Of a stretch of DNA of 64,000 bases, positions 9,450 through 18,986 are shown piece by piece. Position 1 is the stretch's first letter. Every line of letters begins with the position of its first letter. The notes beneath the pieces were generated by a model that had not been told where the DNA came from, did no database searches, and saw only the letters and a list, made by a program, of their open reading frames with translations. Position numbers and translations under genes: made by a program. This DNA comes from Yersinia massiliensis (GTDB taxonomy: Bacteria; Pseudomonadota; Gammaproteobacteria; Enterobacterales; Enterobacteriaceae): assembly GCF_003048255.1 (NCBI RefSeq), contig NZ_CP028487.1, forward strand, positions 2,294,001-2,358,000. The letters run 5' to 3'.

Positions 9450-9489
9450 ATGATCCAGATCAATTTCAATGTTATTAAGGAATTAAATA
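9450..9489 (+). promoter_or_regulatory. Candidate FNR-activated ompW promoter
   Basis: The site atgatccagatcaa (9450-9463) differs from the FNR consensus TTGATnnnnATCAA by one base. A -10-like taaata lies at 9484-9489, placing transcription start near 9496. The FNR site centre (9456.5) is then close to position -41, the usual class II activator position. OmpW is FNR-activated in E. coli, so oxygen control is a reasonable inference. Confidence 0.55.
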
Positions 9490-9558
9490 ACCTTACTCAA
9501 AATAGGATTTATTTAAATTGTTTCCAAAGATGTGATCACGAGTAGATCATAAATAATC

Positions 9559-9597
9559 ATTTGTAGGTATATTCAGTCCGCGAATATACCTACAAAT
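9559..9597 (+). repeat. Perfect 16-bp inverted repeat in the ompW leader
   Basis: The arms atttgtaggtatattc (9559-9574) and its exact complement (9582-9597) are separated by a 7-base loop. The hairpin ends directly beside the ompW Shine-Dalgarno region (gga at 9598). There is no T run, so it is not a classic terminator. It could stabilise the mRNA or control translation. Confidence 0.85.
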
Positions 9598-9607
9598 GGA
9601 ATGGATA

Positions 9608-10243
9608 ATGAAAAAAATCACGTTGGCATTGTTAGCTGTAGCCGCTTTGGCACCCACTGCGGCAAGTGCGCACCAAGCGGGCGATTATATTTTCCGGGCA
9701 GGGACGGCAACGGTCAGACCGACAACAGGATCTGATGATGTTTTAGGTTATGGTTCCTTCAAAGCGGACAATAATACTCAGTTGGGTATGACCTTTAGTT
9801 ATCTGATTACGGATAATATCGGGGTAGAACTGTTGGCGGCGACACCGTTCCGCCACAAGATTGGTCTTGGCCCTACTGGTGATATCGCTGAAGTTAAGCA
9901 ATTACCCCCCACGTTGATGGCGCAATATTATTTCCGTGATAAACAAGACAAATTGCGTCCTTATCTGGGTATCGGCTTGAACTACACCACTTTCTTTGAT
10001 GAGAAATTTAACAACACGGGCAGTGCTGCTGGCCTGACAGATTTGAGTGTGAAGGATTCATGGGGTATCGCAGGCCAGGCAGGTATGGACTACATGGTCA
10101 GTGAAAATTGGATGCTAAACATGTCTGTTTGGTGGATGAACATCGAATCTGACGTGAAATTTAAGGCTGGCGGTGTCGAGCAAACAATCAATACTCGTTT
10201 AGACCCATGGGTCTTCATGTTCGGCGCGGGTTATCGATTCTAG
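9608..10243 (+). CDS. ompW: Outer membrane protein OmpW
   Basis: An eight-stranded outer-membrane beta-barrel forming a narrow hydrophobic channel, implicated in uptake or export of small hydrophobic molecules. From ATG 9608 (MKKITLALLAVAALAPTAASA) the product has 211 residues: a signal peptide cleaved after the ASA motif, mature start HQAGDYIFRAGTATVRP, and the C-terminal aromatic FMFGAGYRF typical of Bam substrates. An in-frame ATG four codons upstream (9596) lies inside the hairpin arm and is less likely to be used. Confidence 0.95.
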   Translation: MKKITLALLAVAALAPTAASAHQAGDYIFRAGTATVRPTTGSDDVLGYGSFKADNNTQLGMTFSYLITDNIGVELLAATPFRHKIGLGPTGDIAEVKQLPPTLMAQYYFRDKQDKLRPYLGIGLNYTTFFDEKFNNTGSAAGLTDLSVKDSWGIAGQAGMDYMVSENWMLNMSVWWMNIESDVKFKAGGVEQTINTRLDPWVFMFGAGYRF

Positions 10244-10252
10244 TATTAAATA

Positions 10253-10324
10253 GGCGGGGAAAGGTACCGAATGGAGGCTCACAATGTGAGTCATTGACTT
10301 ACCCCTCGGTGAAATCTCCCCGCC
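10253..10324. repeat. Nested inverted repeat downstream of ompW
   Basis: Outer arms ggcgggga (10253-10260) and tccccgcc (10317-10324) enclose an inner pair accga / tcggt and a central ctcac-aat-gtgag hairpin. The 72-base unit can fold as one long interrupted stem. No T run follows, so it looks more like a palindromic repeat element or 3' stabiliser than a terminator. The core is only loosely like an ERIC element. Confidence 0.5.
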
Positions 10325-10409
10325 AATCGCCAGACTATAGAGTCAGGCAATTCATACGGCTCATGCTCTCAATACAATGCATACTACAAATACAATACAT
10401 ACGTATTGA

Positions 10410-10724
10410 TTACCTAATCAGCATCTGATTGCTGACTGACTTCACGCCTGGCACGGTGCGAGTGACTTCCACTGCACGGTCTGCATCATGACGTGAGCTC
10501 ACAAAACCACTCAACTGAACGCGTCCTTTAAAAGTCTCAACACTGATTTGAGTCGATTTTATATCTTTTGCTGCTAGCAGTGCTGATTTCACTTTGGTGG
10601 TAATCACGGTGTCATCGATATAGCCACCAGTTCCTTCTGACGTTTTTGTTGGCGCACAAGCGGAAATAGCCATCGCCATAATTACCGCAACGCATAAGGC
10701 AGAAAATGTTTTAAAAAGCTTCAT
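10410..10724 (-). CDS. BON-domain lipoprotein, OsmY-like
   Basis: A 104-residue lipoprotein. The signal peptide MKLFKTFSALCVAVIMAMAI ends in a lipobox (ISAC) with the acylated cysteine at residue 23. A single BON domain (about 37-104) follows, with the pattern DDTVITTKVKSALL…VQLSGFVSS…VPGVKSVSN. BON domains bind phospholipid surfaces, and related proteins (OsmY, DolP) protect the envelope under osmotic or membrane stress. Ending the protein after one BON domain is shorter than OsmY (two domains). The Shine-Dalgarno ggagag is present. It stands where E. coli has yciEFG. Confidence 0.85.
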   Translation of the reverse strand: MKLFKTFSALCVAVIMAMAISACAPTKTSEGTGGYIDDTVITTKVKSALLAAKDIKSTQISVETFKGRVQLSGFVSSRHDADRAVEVTRTVPGVKSVSNQMLIR

Positions 10725-10931
10725 AGATGACTCTCCATGTTATTGATATCACAAGGGGACGGGTAACTCTTTGAAAGTGTTATTAACGCATACATTACGC
10801 ATCACTACAGCGCACGCAGAGCATCCAATATGTAAACAAATACTGGGTCTGTTACACAATTATTAGTGATGAACTCCGTTAATTCAAATTTTGAATGAAT
10901 GTGTCTTCAGGAAGCATTTGAAAAGAAGGGA
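10725..10931. other. Spacer between the BON gene and the trp terminator
   Basis: Carries the upstream region of the BON-lipoprotein gene. Nothing else is recognisable. Confidence 0.3.
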
Positions 10932-10970
10932 ATAAAGCGCCTGATGGGAACCTGCTATCAGACGCTTTTC
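10932..10970 (-). terminator. trp operon end terminator
   Basis: On the minus strand the stem aaagcgtctgat / atcaggcgcttt (one G-U pair) lies 7 bases after the trpA stop. The tail is only moderately T-rich, so rho may contribute as at E. coli trp t. Confidence 0.65.
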
Positions 10971-10976
10971 TGAAAA

Positions 10977-11783
10977 TTAACGGCGAGTCGCTGCTTTCAT
11001 CTCAGCCACAAAACGAGCCAACTGCGCCAACATCTCAGCGGGATTCGAGACATTATTTTCAATGATTTTTACAATCGCGGAGCCTGAAATAGCCCCCGCA
11101 GCGCCTGCCGCCAAACTGGTTTTGACTTGCTCTGGTTCTGAAATGCCAAAACCTTGCAGAGCGGGTGCAGCATGATATTCCCGTAATTTATCAATCAAAT
11201 GATTCAGCGGGAGATGGCCATGATTCTCAGCCCCAGTCACGCCTGCTCGAGAAAGCAGATAGGTATAGCCGCGGCCATGGGAAGCAATCTCACGCAGTAA
11301 ATCGTCATCCGCATTCGGTGGGCAGATAAATATCGGCGCAATACCGTGGTGTAATGCCGAAGCACGGAAAGGCGCTGATTCTTCGAATGGGACGTCAGCG
11401 ATCAGCACAGAATCGACGCCCACATCAGCACAACGTTGATAGAAATTATCAATGCCGTTATGGAAGACTAAATTGGCATACATCAACAAGCCAATAGGGA
11501 TCGTGGGGTGCTTTTTACGAATTTCGGCCAACATCTCAAAACAAATACTTGGCGTCACACCTGCAGCAAAGGCACGAAGAGCGGCATTTTGGATTGTCGG
11601 TCCATCGGCTAACGGATCAGAGAACGGGATACCCAACTCTAAGGCATCGGCACCTGCTGCAATCAGCGTATCAATAATCTCTAAAGACAACGCTGGTGAT
11701 GGGTCGCCTAATTGCACGAATGGGACAAAAGCACCTTCATTCTTGGCGGCTAACTGTTTAAACAGTTGTTGATAACGCTCCAT
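10977..11783 (-). CDS. trpA: Tryptophan synthase alpha chain
   Basis: A 268-residue TIM-barrel subunit that cleaves indole-3-glycerol phosphate to indole and glyceraldehyde-3-phosphate, passing indole to TrpB through a tunnel. Catalytic Glu and Asp lie in [18 protein letters not shown]. The phosphate-binding end ([19 protein letters not shown]) is intact. It is the same length as E. coli TrpA (268). Its ATG overlaps the trpB stop (taatg), which implies translational coupling. It is the last gene of the operon. Confidence 0.98.
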   Translation of the reverse strand: MERYQQLFKQLAAKNEGAFVPFVQLGDPSPALSLEIIDTLIAAGADALELGIPFSDPLADGPTIQNAALRAFAAGVTPSICFEMLAEIRKKHPTIPIGLLMYANLVFHNGIDNFYQRCADVGVDSVLIADVPFEESAPFRASALHHGIAPIFICPPNADDDLLREIASHGRGYTYLLSRAGVTGAENHGHLPLNHLIDKLREYHAAPALQGFGISEPEQVKTSLAAGAAGAISGSAIVKIIENNVSNPAEMLAQLARFVAEMKAATRR

Positions 11784-12973
11784 TAAATCTCTCCCCGAGC
11801 TTTCAAAATATCGTGAACGGTGAAAATATCTTTATCGCCTCGCCCAGACAGATTCACGACCAGAATCTGTTCTTTCTCCGGTGATGCTTTAATCATTTTC
11901 AAGGCATGAGCCAGCGCATGGGAGGATTCCAACGCAGGGATAATCCCTTCTTTGCAAGACAGCGCTTTAAATGCCTCCAGTGCTTCGTCATCGGTCACCG
12001 ACACATAATCTGCACGGCCGATGCTGTTCAGATAGGCATGTTGTGGCCCAACAGAGGGGAAGTCTAGCCCCGCAGAGATGGAGTAAGACTCTTCAATTTG
12101 GCCATCACTGGTTTGCATCATTGGCGATTTCATGCCGAAGTAGATACCGACCTTACCGTGTTTAAGCGGTGCACCATGTTGACCTGTTTCGATACCATGT
12201 CCTGCCGGCTCAACACCAATCAGCCCTACATTGGGTTCATCGATAAAATCAGCGAACATACCAATGGCGTTTGAGCCGCCACCAATACAGGCTAATACAG
12301 CATCGGGCAGACGGCCTTCTTTCGCGAGGATCTGCGCTTTGGTTTCTTCGCCAATCATACGTTGGAATTCACGCACAATGGTCGGGTAAGGGTGCGGGCC
12401 AGCAGCGGTCCCCAGCATATAGTGCGCAGTTTCGTAGCTACCAGACCAGTCACGTAATGCTTCATTACAAGCATCTTTCAACGTTGAGGAGCCGCTGTGA
12501 ACAGGGATCACTTCTGCACCCATTAGGCGCATACGGAAGACGTTTGGTGATTGGCGCTCAATGTCTTTTGCCCCCATATAGATGCGGCACTTCAAACCCA
12601 GCAGGGCGCAAGCCAATGCGGATGCCACGCCATGTTGACCAGCACCTGTTTCCGCAATGATCTCAGTTTTACCCATGCGTTTTGCTAATAATGCTTGCCC
12701 CAAAACCTGATTGGTTTTATGCGCGCCGCCGTGCAGCAAATCTTCGCGTTTCAGATATAGCTTGGTTTTTGTGCCTTCAGTCAAGTTCTGACACAAAGTC
12801 AGTGCCGTAGGGCGACCAGCATAGTTCTTCAGTAAGTCTTGGAACGCGGCCTGAAACTCAGGGTCCATTTGCGCACTGACAAATGCTTCTTCCAGTTGCT
12901 TCAACGCTGGCATCAGTATCTGTGGCACATACATGCCACCGAACTCGCCAAAATAAGGATTTAGTGTGGTCAT
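11783..12973 (-). CDS. trpB: Tryptophan synthase beta chain
   Basis: A 396-residue PLP enzyme joining indole and serine to give tryptophan. The PLP lysine sits in GGAHKTNQ. Also present are the glutamate motif [10 protein letters not shown] and the phosphate-binding GGGSNA. Full length (E. coli 397). It lies 55 bases after trpC(F) and overlaps trpA by one base. Confidence 0.98.
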   Translation of the reverse strand: MTTLNPYFGEFGGMYVPQILMPALKQLEEAFVSAQMDPEFQAAFQDLLKNYAGRPTALTLCQNLTEGTKTKLYLKREDLLHGGAHKTNQVLGQALLAKRMGKTEIIAETGAGQHGVASALACALLGLKCRIYMGAKDIERQSPNVFRMRLMGAEVIPVHSGSSTLKDACNEALRDWSGSYETAHYMLGTAAGPHPYPTIVREFQRMIGEETKAQILAKEGRLPDAVLACIGGGSNAIGMFADFIDEPNVGLIGVEPAGHGIETGQHGAPLKHGKVGIYFGMKSPMMQTSDGQIEESYSISAGLDFPSVGPQHAYLNSIGRADYVSVTDDEALEAFKALSCKEGIIPALESSHALAHALKMIKASPEKEQILVVNLSGRGDKDIFTVHDILKARGEI

Positions 12974-13028
12974 TTTTTGTCCTTTATCGGATTAACCAAG
13001 TTCTGTGTTTCGATTTAATTCAATTCAA

Positions 13029-14390
13029 TTAATAGTCGCGCAATGTTTTGAATACGTCGGCAATCAGTTGGGGATCTTTGACGCCGGGCGCGCTTTCGAC
13101 GCCGGAATTAAAGTCCAAACCGGCGCAGCCTAACTGTGCAGCACGGCCACTGTTGTCGGCATTTAATCCACCGGCCAGCAGGACGTTGTCCAGCGACTCG
13201 CCGGCCAATAATGACCAGTCAAAAGTTTGGCCGGTGCCGCCTTTGCCATTGTCCAATACATAACGCTCAACATGTTGTAAGTGACGCGCTGGCAGGGTGT
13301 CACTGACACTCAACGCCTTCCAAATTTGGCAACTCGCGGGTAAAACATCACGCAGTTGGTTGATATAGGTTTGATCTTCATGCCCATGTAATTGTACTGC
13401 CGCCAGTGACAAGCGCTCGGCGATATTTTGAATCGTATCCGATTGAGCATCTCGGAAGACCCCAACGTACTTCAGTGGCGCGCCACTGATCACCGCGCGG
13501 GCTTGGGCGATGTCGACATGACGAGGTGAGCTATCAACAAAAATCAACCCACCATACACCGCACCAGCGTGATAGGCGGTAGCAGCGTCTTGCGCTCGGG
13601 TCAGGCCACAGACCTTATTTTCACCTAACAAAACACGACGCACGGCGGCATTAAGGTCAGGTTCAGACATCAATGCACTGCCAATCAGGAAACCATTCGC
13701 GATGTGGCCTAATTCGCGGACTTGGCGGTAATGATTAATGCCCGACTCGCTGATAACGGTCACGCCAGCAGGGAGGCGAGGAGCCAGTTCACGGGTGCGA
13801 TTCAAGTCGATAGACAGGTCACGCAAATCACGATTATTGATCCCGACGACTTTCGCACCTAAGGCAATGGCGCGATCCAATTCTTCGGCGTTACTGGCTT
13901 CAGTTAACACGCCCATATTGAGGCTATGAGCCACGGCGGCCAACTGGCGATAGCTTTCGTCATCAAGCACAGAAAGCATCAGCAAAATAGCGTCGGCCTG
14001 ATAAAAACGCGCTAACTGAATCTGGTAAGCATCGATAATAAAGTCTTTACACAAAACAGGCTGAGTGACGACAGCACTGACTTGCGGCAAGAAATCAAAA
14101 CTGCCCTGGAAATATTTCTCGTCAGTTAATACTGAAATTGCCGAAGCATAATTCTTATAAACCGCGGCAATCTCAGCAGGATTAAAGTTATCTCGAATCA
14201 CGCCCTTAGAAGGGGACGCTTTCTTGCATTCCAGAATGAAAACTGTTTTATCACCTTGTAGCGCTTGATAAAAATCGCGTTGACTCAGGGTAATGTCGTT
14301 TTGAAAACTGGCCAATGGTTGTTGTAATTTCCGCGCGGCAACCCAGATTTCCTTATCGCGCACTATTTTGTGAAGTACGGTTTCCTGCAT
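13029..14390 (-). CDS. trpCF: Bifunctional indole-3-glycerol-phosphate synthase / PRA isomerase
   Basis: A fused enzyme of 453 residues for two consecutive steps. The N-terminal barrel (about 1-255) is IGPS, with ECKKASPSKGVIR and the late SESGI motif. The C-terminal barrel (about 257-453) is the phosphoribosylanthranilate isomerase, beginning KVCGLTRAQDA and holding the VGVFRDA and LAGGLNADN stretches. The fusion is typical of enterobacteria. It starts 3 bases after the trpD stop, so the two are translationally coupled. Confidence 0.97.
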   Translation of the reverse strand: MQETVLHKIVRDKEIWVAARKLQQPLASFQNDITLSQRDFYQALQGDKTVFILECKKASPSKGVIRDNFNPAEIAAVYKNYASAISVLTDEKYFQGSFDFLPQVSAVVTQPVLCKDFIIDAYQIQLARFYQADAILLMLSVLDDESYRQLAAVAHSLNMGVLTEASNAEELDRAIALGAKVVGINNRDLRDLSIDLNRTRELAPRLPAGVTVISESGINHYRQVRELGHIANGFLIGSALMSEPDLNAAVRRVLLGENKVCGLTRAQDAATAYHAGAVYGGLIFVDSSPRHVDIAQARAVISGAPLKYVGVFRDAQSDTIQNIAERLSLAAVQLHGHEDQTYINQLRDVLPASCQIWKALSVSDTLPARHLQHVERYVLDNGKGGTGQTFDWSLLAGESLDNVLLAGGLNADNSGRAAQLGCAGLDFNSGVESAPGVKDPQLIADVFKTLRDY

Positions 14391-14393
14391 GAT

Positions 14394-15392
14394 CTATCCT
14401 CTTGCTGCCAGAGCGGTAACACGATCAAAAGCTTGACCGCTATGAATCATTTCTAATGCTTGCTGCGCGTTATGACGCAAATTTTCTTGGCCGTGCAATT
14501 TCAGCAATAACGCCACGTTAGCAGCAACGGCTGCGGCATGCGCCGGCTCACCTTTACCTTGTAACAAGCGTGCTAAAATGTCACGGTTTTCTTCCGGAGC
14601 GCCACCTTGTAGCGAACCTAGCGAGTAACGGTTCAGACCAAAGTCTTCTGGCGCTAACTCATAGCTTTCGATACTGCCATTATTCAGCTCGGCGACTTGT
14701 GTCGGTGCATGAATGGCCACCTCATCCATACCGCCGCCATGTACCACGGCCGCACGCTGGTAACCCAGAACTTTCAGCGTCTGAGCGATGGGCAAAACCA
14801 ATTCAGGACTATAAACACCGATCAGCGCCAATGGTGGACGGGCGGGGTTAATGAGTGGCCCTAATACGTTAAACAGGGTTCGGGTCTTTAACTGTTGGCG
14901 TACCGGCATCGCATGACGGAAACCGGTGTGATACTGCGGTGCAAACAGGAAACAAACGCCTAATTCATCCAAGGCTAAACGTGATTCTTCCGCGCTCATA
15001 TCCAGACGAATACCAAAAGCGGCAAGTAAATCTGATGAACCCGAACGGCTGGAAACACTGCGATTGCCGTGTTTAGCCACTTTGACCCCACAACTGGCGG
15101 CAACAAATGCGCTGGCGGTAGAGATATTAATGCTGTTGGTGCCATCGCCACCGGTGCCAACAATATCAGCGAATAGATAGTCGGGGCGTGGGAACGGTTG
15201 TGCATCGGCCAACAGGGCTTGTGCTGCACCTGCTATCTCAGCCGGTGTTTCACGGCGAACTTTCATGCTGATCAATGCGGCGGCTAATTGGCTCGCTTCT
15301 AGCTCACCGCGTACAATGGCGGCGAACAACAGTTGGCTTTCTTCTTGGCTCAGTGACTCCGCGCGGAATAATTTTTCTAATAATGTTTGCAT
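14394..15392 (-). CDS. trpD: Anthranilate phosphoribosyltransferase
   Basis: Transfers phosphoribose from PRPP to anthranilate. The protein has the PRPP/Mg site [14 protein letters not shown], the [17 protein letters not shown] anthranilate region and the late HGGGMDE motif. I chose the second of two adjacent ATGs (15392), 8 bases after aaggaa, giving 332 residues; the open frame continues 13 codons further to 15431. In E. coli this domain is fused to TrpG. Here the two are separate genes, as in other Yersinia and Serratia. Confidence 0.95.
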   Translation of the reverse strand: MQTLLEKLFRAESLSQEESQLLFAAIVRGELEASQLAAALISMKVRRETPAEIAGAAQALLADAQPFPRPDYLFADIVGTGGDGTNSINISTASAFVAASCGVKVAKHGNRSVSSRSGSSDLLAAFGIRLDMSAEESRLALDELGVCFLFAPQYHTGFRHAMPVRQQLKTRTLFNVLGPLINPARPPLALIGVYSPELVLPIAQTLKVLGYQRAAVVHGGGMDEVAIHAPTQVAELNNGSIESYELAPEDFGLNRYSLGSLQGGAPEENRDILARLLQGKGEPAHAAAVAANVALLLKLHGQENLRHNAQQALEMIHSGQAFDRVTALAARG

Positions 15393-15430
15393 CATAAATT
15401 CCTTCAATATTCTATTCACCAAGAACGTCA

Positions 15431-16027
15431 CTACGATTTAAGGCCTAAAGGGGATAAGGCCCAAGCCAATGTTTGCTCAAGTAAACGGGCGCCCTGAGTG
15501 GTTAAAATCGATTCTGGATGGAATTGATAGCCACAAACACGGTGAGCATCATGGCGAACTGCCATGACCATTTCACCAAAGCGGGCGTTAACGGTTAATT
15601 CTGCTGGGATATTGCTGCCGACTAAGGAGTGATAGCGCGCTACAGGTAATGGGTTTGGCATACCCGCAAACATACCTTGTCCGTCGTGTTCTATGGCGGA
15701 GGCTTTGCCATGTAATATCTCGCCAGCCTGACCGACATGGCCACCATAGGCTTCAACAATGGCTTGATGACCAAGACAAATGCCGATAATCGGTAATTGT
15801 CCGCGCAGGCGCTGCAATAATTCAGGCATGCAACCGGCCTGGGCAGGCGTCCCTGGGCCAGGAGACAACATCAGTACGGGTTGTTCCATTTGTTGCAAAC
15901 GCTCAATAATGGTTTTAGCCGCAATTTGGTTGCGATAAATCACGACGCGATGGCCGCTAGCGCGCAACTGATCCACCAAGTTGTAAGTAAATGAATCGAT
16001 ATTGTCGATCAGTAAGATATCGGCCAT
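15431..16027 (-). CDS. trpG: Anthranilate synthase component II (glutamine amidotransferase)
   Basis: A 198-residue class I glutamine amidotransferase that supplies ammonia to TrpE. The triad is visible: Cys in GICLGHQA, and His-x-Glu in FHPES. The PGPGTP oxyanion loop is intact. It is a free-standing gene rather than the TrpGD fusion of E. coli. Its ATG overlaps the trpE stop (taatg), coupling synthesis of the two subunits in equal amounts. It is followed by trpD after 38 bases. Confidence 0.97.
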   Translation of the reverse strand: MADILLIDNIDSFTYNLVDQLRASGHRVVIYRNQIAAKTIIERLQQMEQPVLMLSPGPGTPAQAGCMPELLQRLRGQLPIIGICLGHQAIVEAYGGHVGQAGEILHGKASAIEHDGQGMFAGMPNPLPVARYHSLVGSNIPAELTVNARFGEMVMAVRHDAHRVCGYQFHPESILTTQGARLLEQTLAWALSPLGLKS

Positions 16028-17592
16028 TAGAAAATCTCCTTGGCATGGTGTGCTGTCGCAATCGCCCGTAACACGGCACGTGCTTTGTTGCGAGTTTCGT
16101 CGGCCTCTGCCTGCGGTATTGAGTCAAGAACCACGCCTGCACCGGCTTGAACCGTGGCGATACCGTCTTCAACATAAGCAGACCGAATCACAATGCAGGT
16201 ATCCAAATCACCCTGTGCGGTAAAATAGCCTACCGCGCCACCGTAGCTCCCACGACGGGAACCTTCGCGTTCCGCAATCAATTGCATCGCACGAACTTTT
16301 GGCGCACCGCTCAAGGTGCCCATATTCATGCAAGCCTGATAGGCATGCAGCACATCTAAGTCATGACGTAGTGTGCCGACAACGCGGGATACCAAATGCA
16401 TCACAAAGGAGTAGCGGTCAACTTTGGTCAAATCGGCCACATAGCGGCTACCCGGTTCACAAATGCGGGCCAAGTCGTTGCGGGCCAAATCCACTAACAT
16501 CAAATGTTCGGCCAGTTCTTTATGGTCAGTACGCATTTCCAGCTCAATGCGGCTATCTAAATCGCGGTCTAGTTCACCGTTGGCACGACGTCCACGTGGG
16601 CGAGTTCCGGCAATAGGGTAAATCTCAATCTGGCGATTAGTTGCATCGTACTTCAGTGCGCTTTCAGGTGACGCGCCAAATAAAGAGAATTCATTGTCTT
16701 GCATAAAGAACATATACGGGCTGGGATTATGATCTTTTAGGGTTTGGTAAGCGGCCAGTGGTGATGGACAAGGCAGAGAGAAGCGGCGAGAAGGAACCAC
16801 TTGGAAAATCTCACCTTCGCGAATGGCTTGCTGCAATTCACTGACTACCGCACCATATTCTTCATCTGACTGGTTACACTGTAACTTCATTTCTGGCACT
16901 GATGTGGCGGGGATCGGTTGGGCAGCCTGCTGTAGCTGGTGGCTAAGTTGCTCTAAGCGGGCACTTAAACGCTGGTGTTCGCTGGCATCTGGCGTGAACA
17001 GGCTTGACTGTAACTGTGTTGAGCGATGTTGATGGTCCAAAACGAGTAACGTTTCTGCAAGATAGAAACAGAAATCAGGGCAACGCTGGTCATGGCGTAA
17101 CGGGGGTAAATTTTCAAAGCCAGCGACCAAATCGTAAGCGAATAAACCACCGATAAACATCGCTTCTCTCTCTGTCGCAGGCGTATTCACTAACTGCAAC
17201 AACAAGCGCAATGCATCAAATACAGATAATGACTGTAAACGTGAGTCTTCGTCCTGAACTTCATTCACGACGGGGAAGGTGAGTTCACGGCCATTCGGGC
17301 GCACCTGAATCTCAACTTGAGGGGGTAACGCAGCATCTAGCAGAGGCAATAGCGATGCGCCATTGCGTGTCAGTGCTTCAATAGTGACTGTTTGTGCCAA
17401 AGCAGTAATTCGCAGTGCGCTGTCAATAATCAGCAGGCTTTTCAGATTTTGTTTGCTCGTGACCTCAGCGGATTCAAGCAGCAAAGTTGCTGGGCGAGCG
17501 CCACACAATTGGTGGAATAACGCGGTAGGGTCATCGCGGTAACACGCCGTGGTCGTTAATAACTGTAAGGTAGGGCGCGAAGTCTGCATCAT
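16027..17592 (-). CDS. trpE: Anthranilate synthase component I
   Basis: A 521-residue enzyme converting chorismate and ammonia (or Gln via TrpG) to anthranilate, the committed step. The LLES element that binds the feedback inhibitor tryptophan is near residues 38-41. The chorismate site motifs ([51 protein letters not shown]) are all present. Two ATGs are adjacent at 17592 and 17589; the second corresponds to the E. coli start (MQT). It is the first structural gene, after leader and attenuator. Confidence 0.98.
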   Translation of the reverse strand: MMQTSRPTLQLLTTTACYRDDPTALFHQLCGARPATLLLESAEVTSKQNLKSLLIIDSALRITALAQTVTIEALTRNGASLLPLLDAALPPQVEIQVRPNGRELTFPVVNEVQDEDSRLQSLSVFDALRLLLQLVNTPATEREAMFIGGLFAYDLVAGFENLPPLRHDQRCPDFCFYLAETLLVLDHQHRSTQLQSSLFTPDASEHQRLSARLEQLSHQLQQAAQPIPATSVPEMKLQCNQSDEEYGAVVSELQQAIREGEIFQVVPSRRFSLPCPSPLAAYQTLKDHNPSPYMFFMQDNEFSLFGASPESALKYDATNRQIEIYPIAGTRPRGRRANGELDRDLDSRIELEMRTDHKELAEHLMLVDLARNDLARICEPGSRYVADLTKVDRYSFVMHLVSRVVGTLRHDLDVLHAYQACMNMGTLSGAPKVRAMQLIAEREGSRRGSYGGAVGYFTAQGDLDTCIVIRSAYVEDGIATVQAGAGVVLDSIPQAEADETRNKARAVLRAIATAHHAKEIF

Positions 17593-17646
17593 TTATTTAT
17601 CTCGAAAAAGTGAATCTGAAAAAGCGGCTATGCCAATATTTGTCCA

Positions 17647-17672
17647 TAAAAAAACCCGCTATTAGCGGGCTG
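17647..17672 (-). terminator. trp attenuator terminator
   Basis: On the minus strand cagcccgctaatagcgggttttttta forms a GC-rich stem (cccgct / agcggg) followed by seven Ts. It lies between trpL and trpE, as expected of the 3:4 attenuator hairpin. Confidence 0.92.
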
Positions 17673-17708
17673 AAGCAATCTGCACTGTCTGATGACTGGT
17701 ATGCGTGA

Positions 17709-17771
17709 TTACACCGCCCGTGAGAGGGATATGTGCCACCAACGCAGTAAAGAAATCAGATTCGTTTTCAT
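17709..17771 (-). CDS. trpL: trp operon leader peptide
   Basis: A 20-codon frame whose product reads MKTNLISLLRWWHISLSRAV. Two adjacent Trp codons (tggtgg) sit at codons 11-12, the ribosome-stalling point that senses charged tRNA-Trp. It starts at 17771 after taggactgaaa and is followed after 36 bases by the attenuator hairpin. The E. coli leader has 14 residues and the same WW pair. The role is regulatory only. Confidence 0.93.
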   Translation of the reverse strand: MKTNLISLLRWWHISLSRAV

Positions 17772-17854
17772 TTTCAGTCCTATAATTGCTTTTTCAAAGG
17801 ATTGGGCGTGTTACCCAATATTCGTACCAGCACATTCGTGCCTTGCGAACTTGC

Positions 17855-17888
17855 GTACTAGTAAACTAGTTCGAAGGGTGAATGTCAA
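17855..17888 (-). promoter_or_regulatory. trp promoter and TrpR operator
   Basis: On the minus strand a perfect -35 (TTGACA, 17883-17888) and a -10 (TTTACT, 17860-17865) are 17 bases apart. The palindrome gaactagtttactagtac (17854-17872 region) covers the -10 and matches the TrpR operator. Repression by tryptophan-bound TrpR is expected, in addition to attenuation. Confidence 0.92.
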
Positions 17889-18026
17889 CACCTCAATGAT
17901 TGTTTTTTAACATACTTTGCGTAGGGTACTTATCTAAGTTGAGCAGCATGACAACTCAAGATTGATTAACCAAACAGGCGTATTAGCGAGTATGATAGGC
18001 AGCCACGCTTTTTCCGGATTTTTGTT

Positions 18027-18986
18027 TTGGTTAATAAGACCCTTTTGATAAATAAACCTGTTTTAACGGATAACGCCACCTTGCCTGATACGGTATCAAC
18101 GGCTTTCACACTCTATGATCTGCACAGCCATACTACTGCGTCAGACGGCTCACTCACGCCAGCGGCACTGGTGTTAAGGGCGGCGCAAATGCGTGTCGGT
18201 GTATTGGCGATAACGGATCACGATACCACTGCGGGGGTGGCTGAAGCAGCTGCCACCATTGAGCAGGAGAAATTAGCATTACGGCTTATCTCTGGCGTAG
18301 AAATTTCCACTCTGTGGGAAAACCACGAGATCCATATTGTGGGGCTGGGCATTGATGAGCATCACCCTAGCATTTGCAAATTATTACGTGAACAGTCTGA
18401 TCACCGCTATACACGGGCGCAGGAGATCAGCGCTCGCTTAGCAAAATCGCGTATTCCTGATGCTTGGGAAGGCGCAAATCGACTGGCGCAGGGGGGGCAG
18501 GTTACCCGTGGGCATTTTGCTCGCTATTTGGTGGAATTGGGGCTGGCGAGTAATGTCGGGCAGGTTTTTAAAAAGTATTTGGCAAAAGGCAAGACCGGTT
18601 ATGTCCCCGCGCAATGGTGTACAATAGAACAAGCTATTGATGCTATTACGCAATCTGGTGGGCAAGCCGTGTTGGCGCATCCTGGCCGTTATGACTTAAC
18701 GGCAAAATGGTTGAAACGTTTATTAGCGCATTTTTCAGCACAGGGTGGTCACGCCATGGAAGTTGCCCAGTGCCAGCAAGCGCCTCATGAAAGAGCGCAA
18801 CTCGCACAGTATGCACGCGACTATAATTTACTTGCATCCCAAGGGTCTGATTTCCATCAACCTTGCTCTTGGATTGAGTTGGGCCGCAAATTATGGCTGC
18901 CCGCAGGGGTGGAACCGGTGTGGCGTGATTGGCCTACAGAGCCAGCCAATACCGATCGTACGTTGAATGATGAGGTAGAGTCATGA
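18027..18986 (+). CDS. yciV: PHP-domain 5'-3' exoribonuclease YciV (RNase AM)
   Basis: A PHP-family metallo-phosphoesterase that trims 5' ends of 23S, 16S and 5S rRNA precursors and acts on 3',5'-bisphosphates. Metal ligands are visible in LYDLHSHTTASDG, ITDHDTT, LAHPGRY and GSDFHQP. The frame has no in-frame ATG between the upstream stop (17967) and the PHP core. The only ordinary starts are TTG at 18027, 18045 and 18081. The last would give 301 residues, nearer the E. coli length of 293, so the true start is uncertain. It overlaps yciO by 4 bases (atga). Confidence 0.9.
   Translation: MVNKTLLINKPVLTDNATLPDTVSTAFTLYDLHSHTTASDGSLTPAALVLRAAQMRVGVLAITDHDTTAGVAEAAATIEQEKLALRLISGVEISTLWENHEIHIVGLGIDEHHPSICKLLREQSDHRYTRAQEISARLAKSRIPDAWEGANRLAQGGQVTRGHFARYLVELGLASNVGQVFKKYLAKGKTGYVPAQWCTIEQAIDAITQSGGQAVLAHPGRYDLTAKWLKRLLAHFSAQGGHAMEVAQCQQAPHERAQLAQYARDYNLLASQGSDFHQPCSWIELGRKLWLPAGVEPVWRDWPTEPANTDRTLNDEVES

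Noticed and set aside
18491..18497. Run of seven G in yciV
   Set aside because: It encodes a Gly-Gly pair that is conserved in the E. coli protein (RLAQGG…), so it is not evidence of a phase-variable tract.
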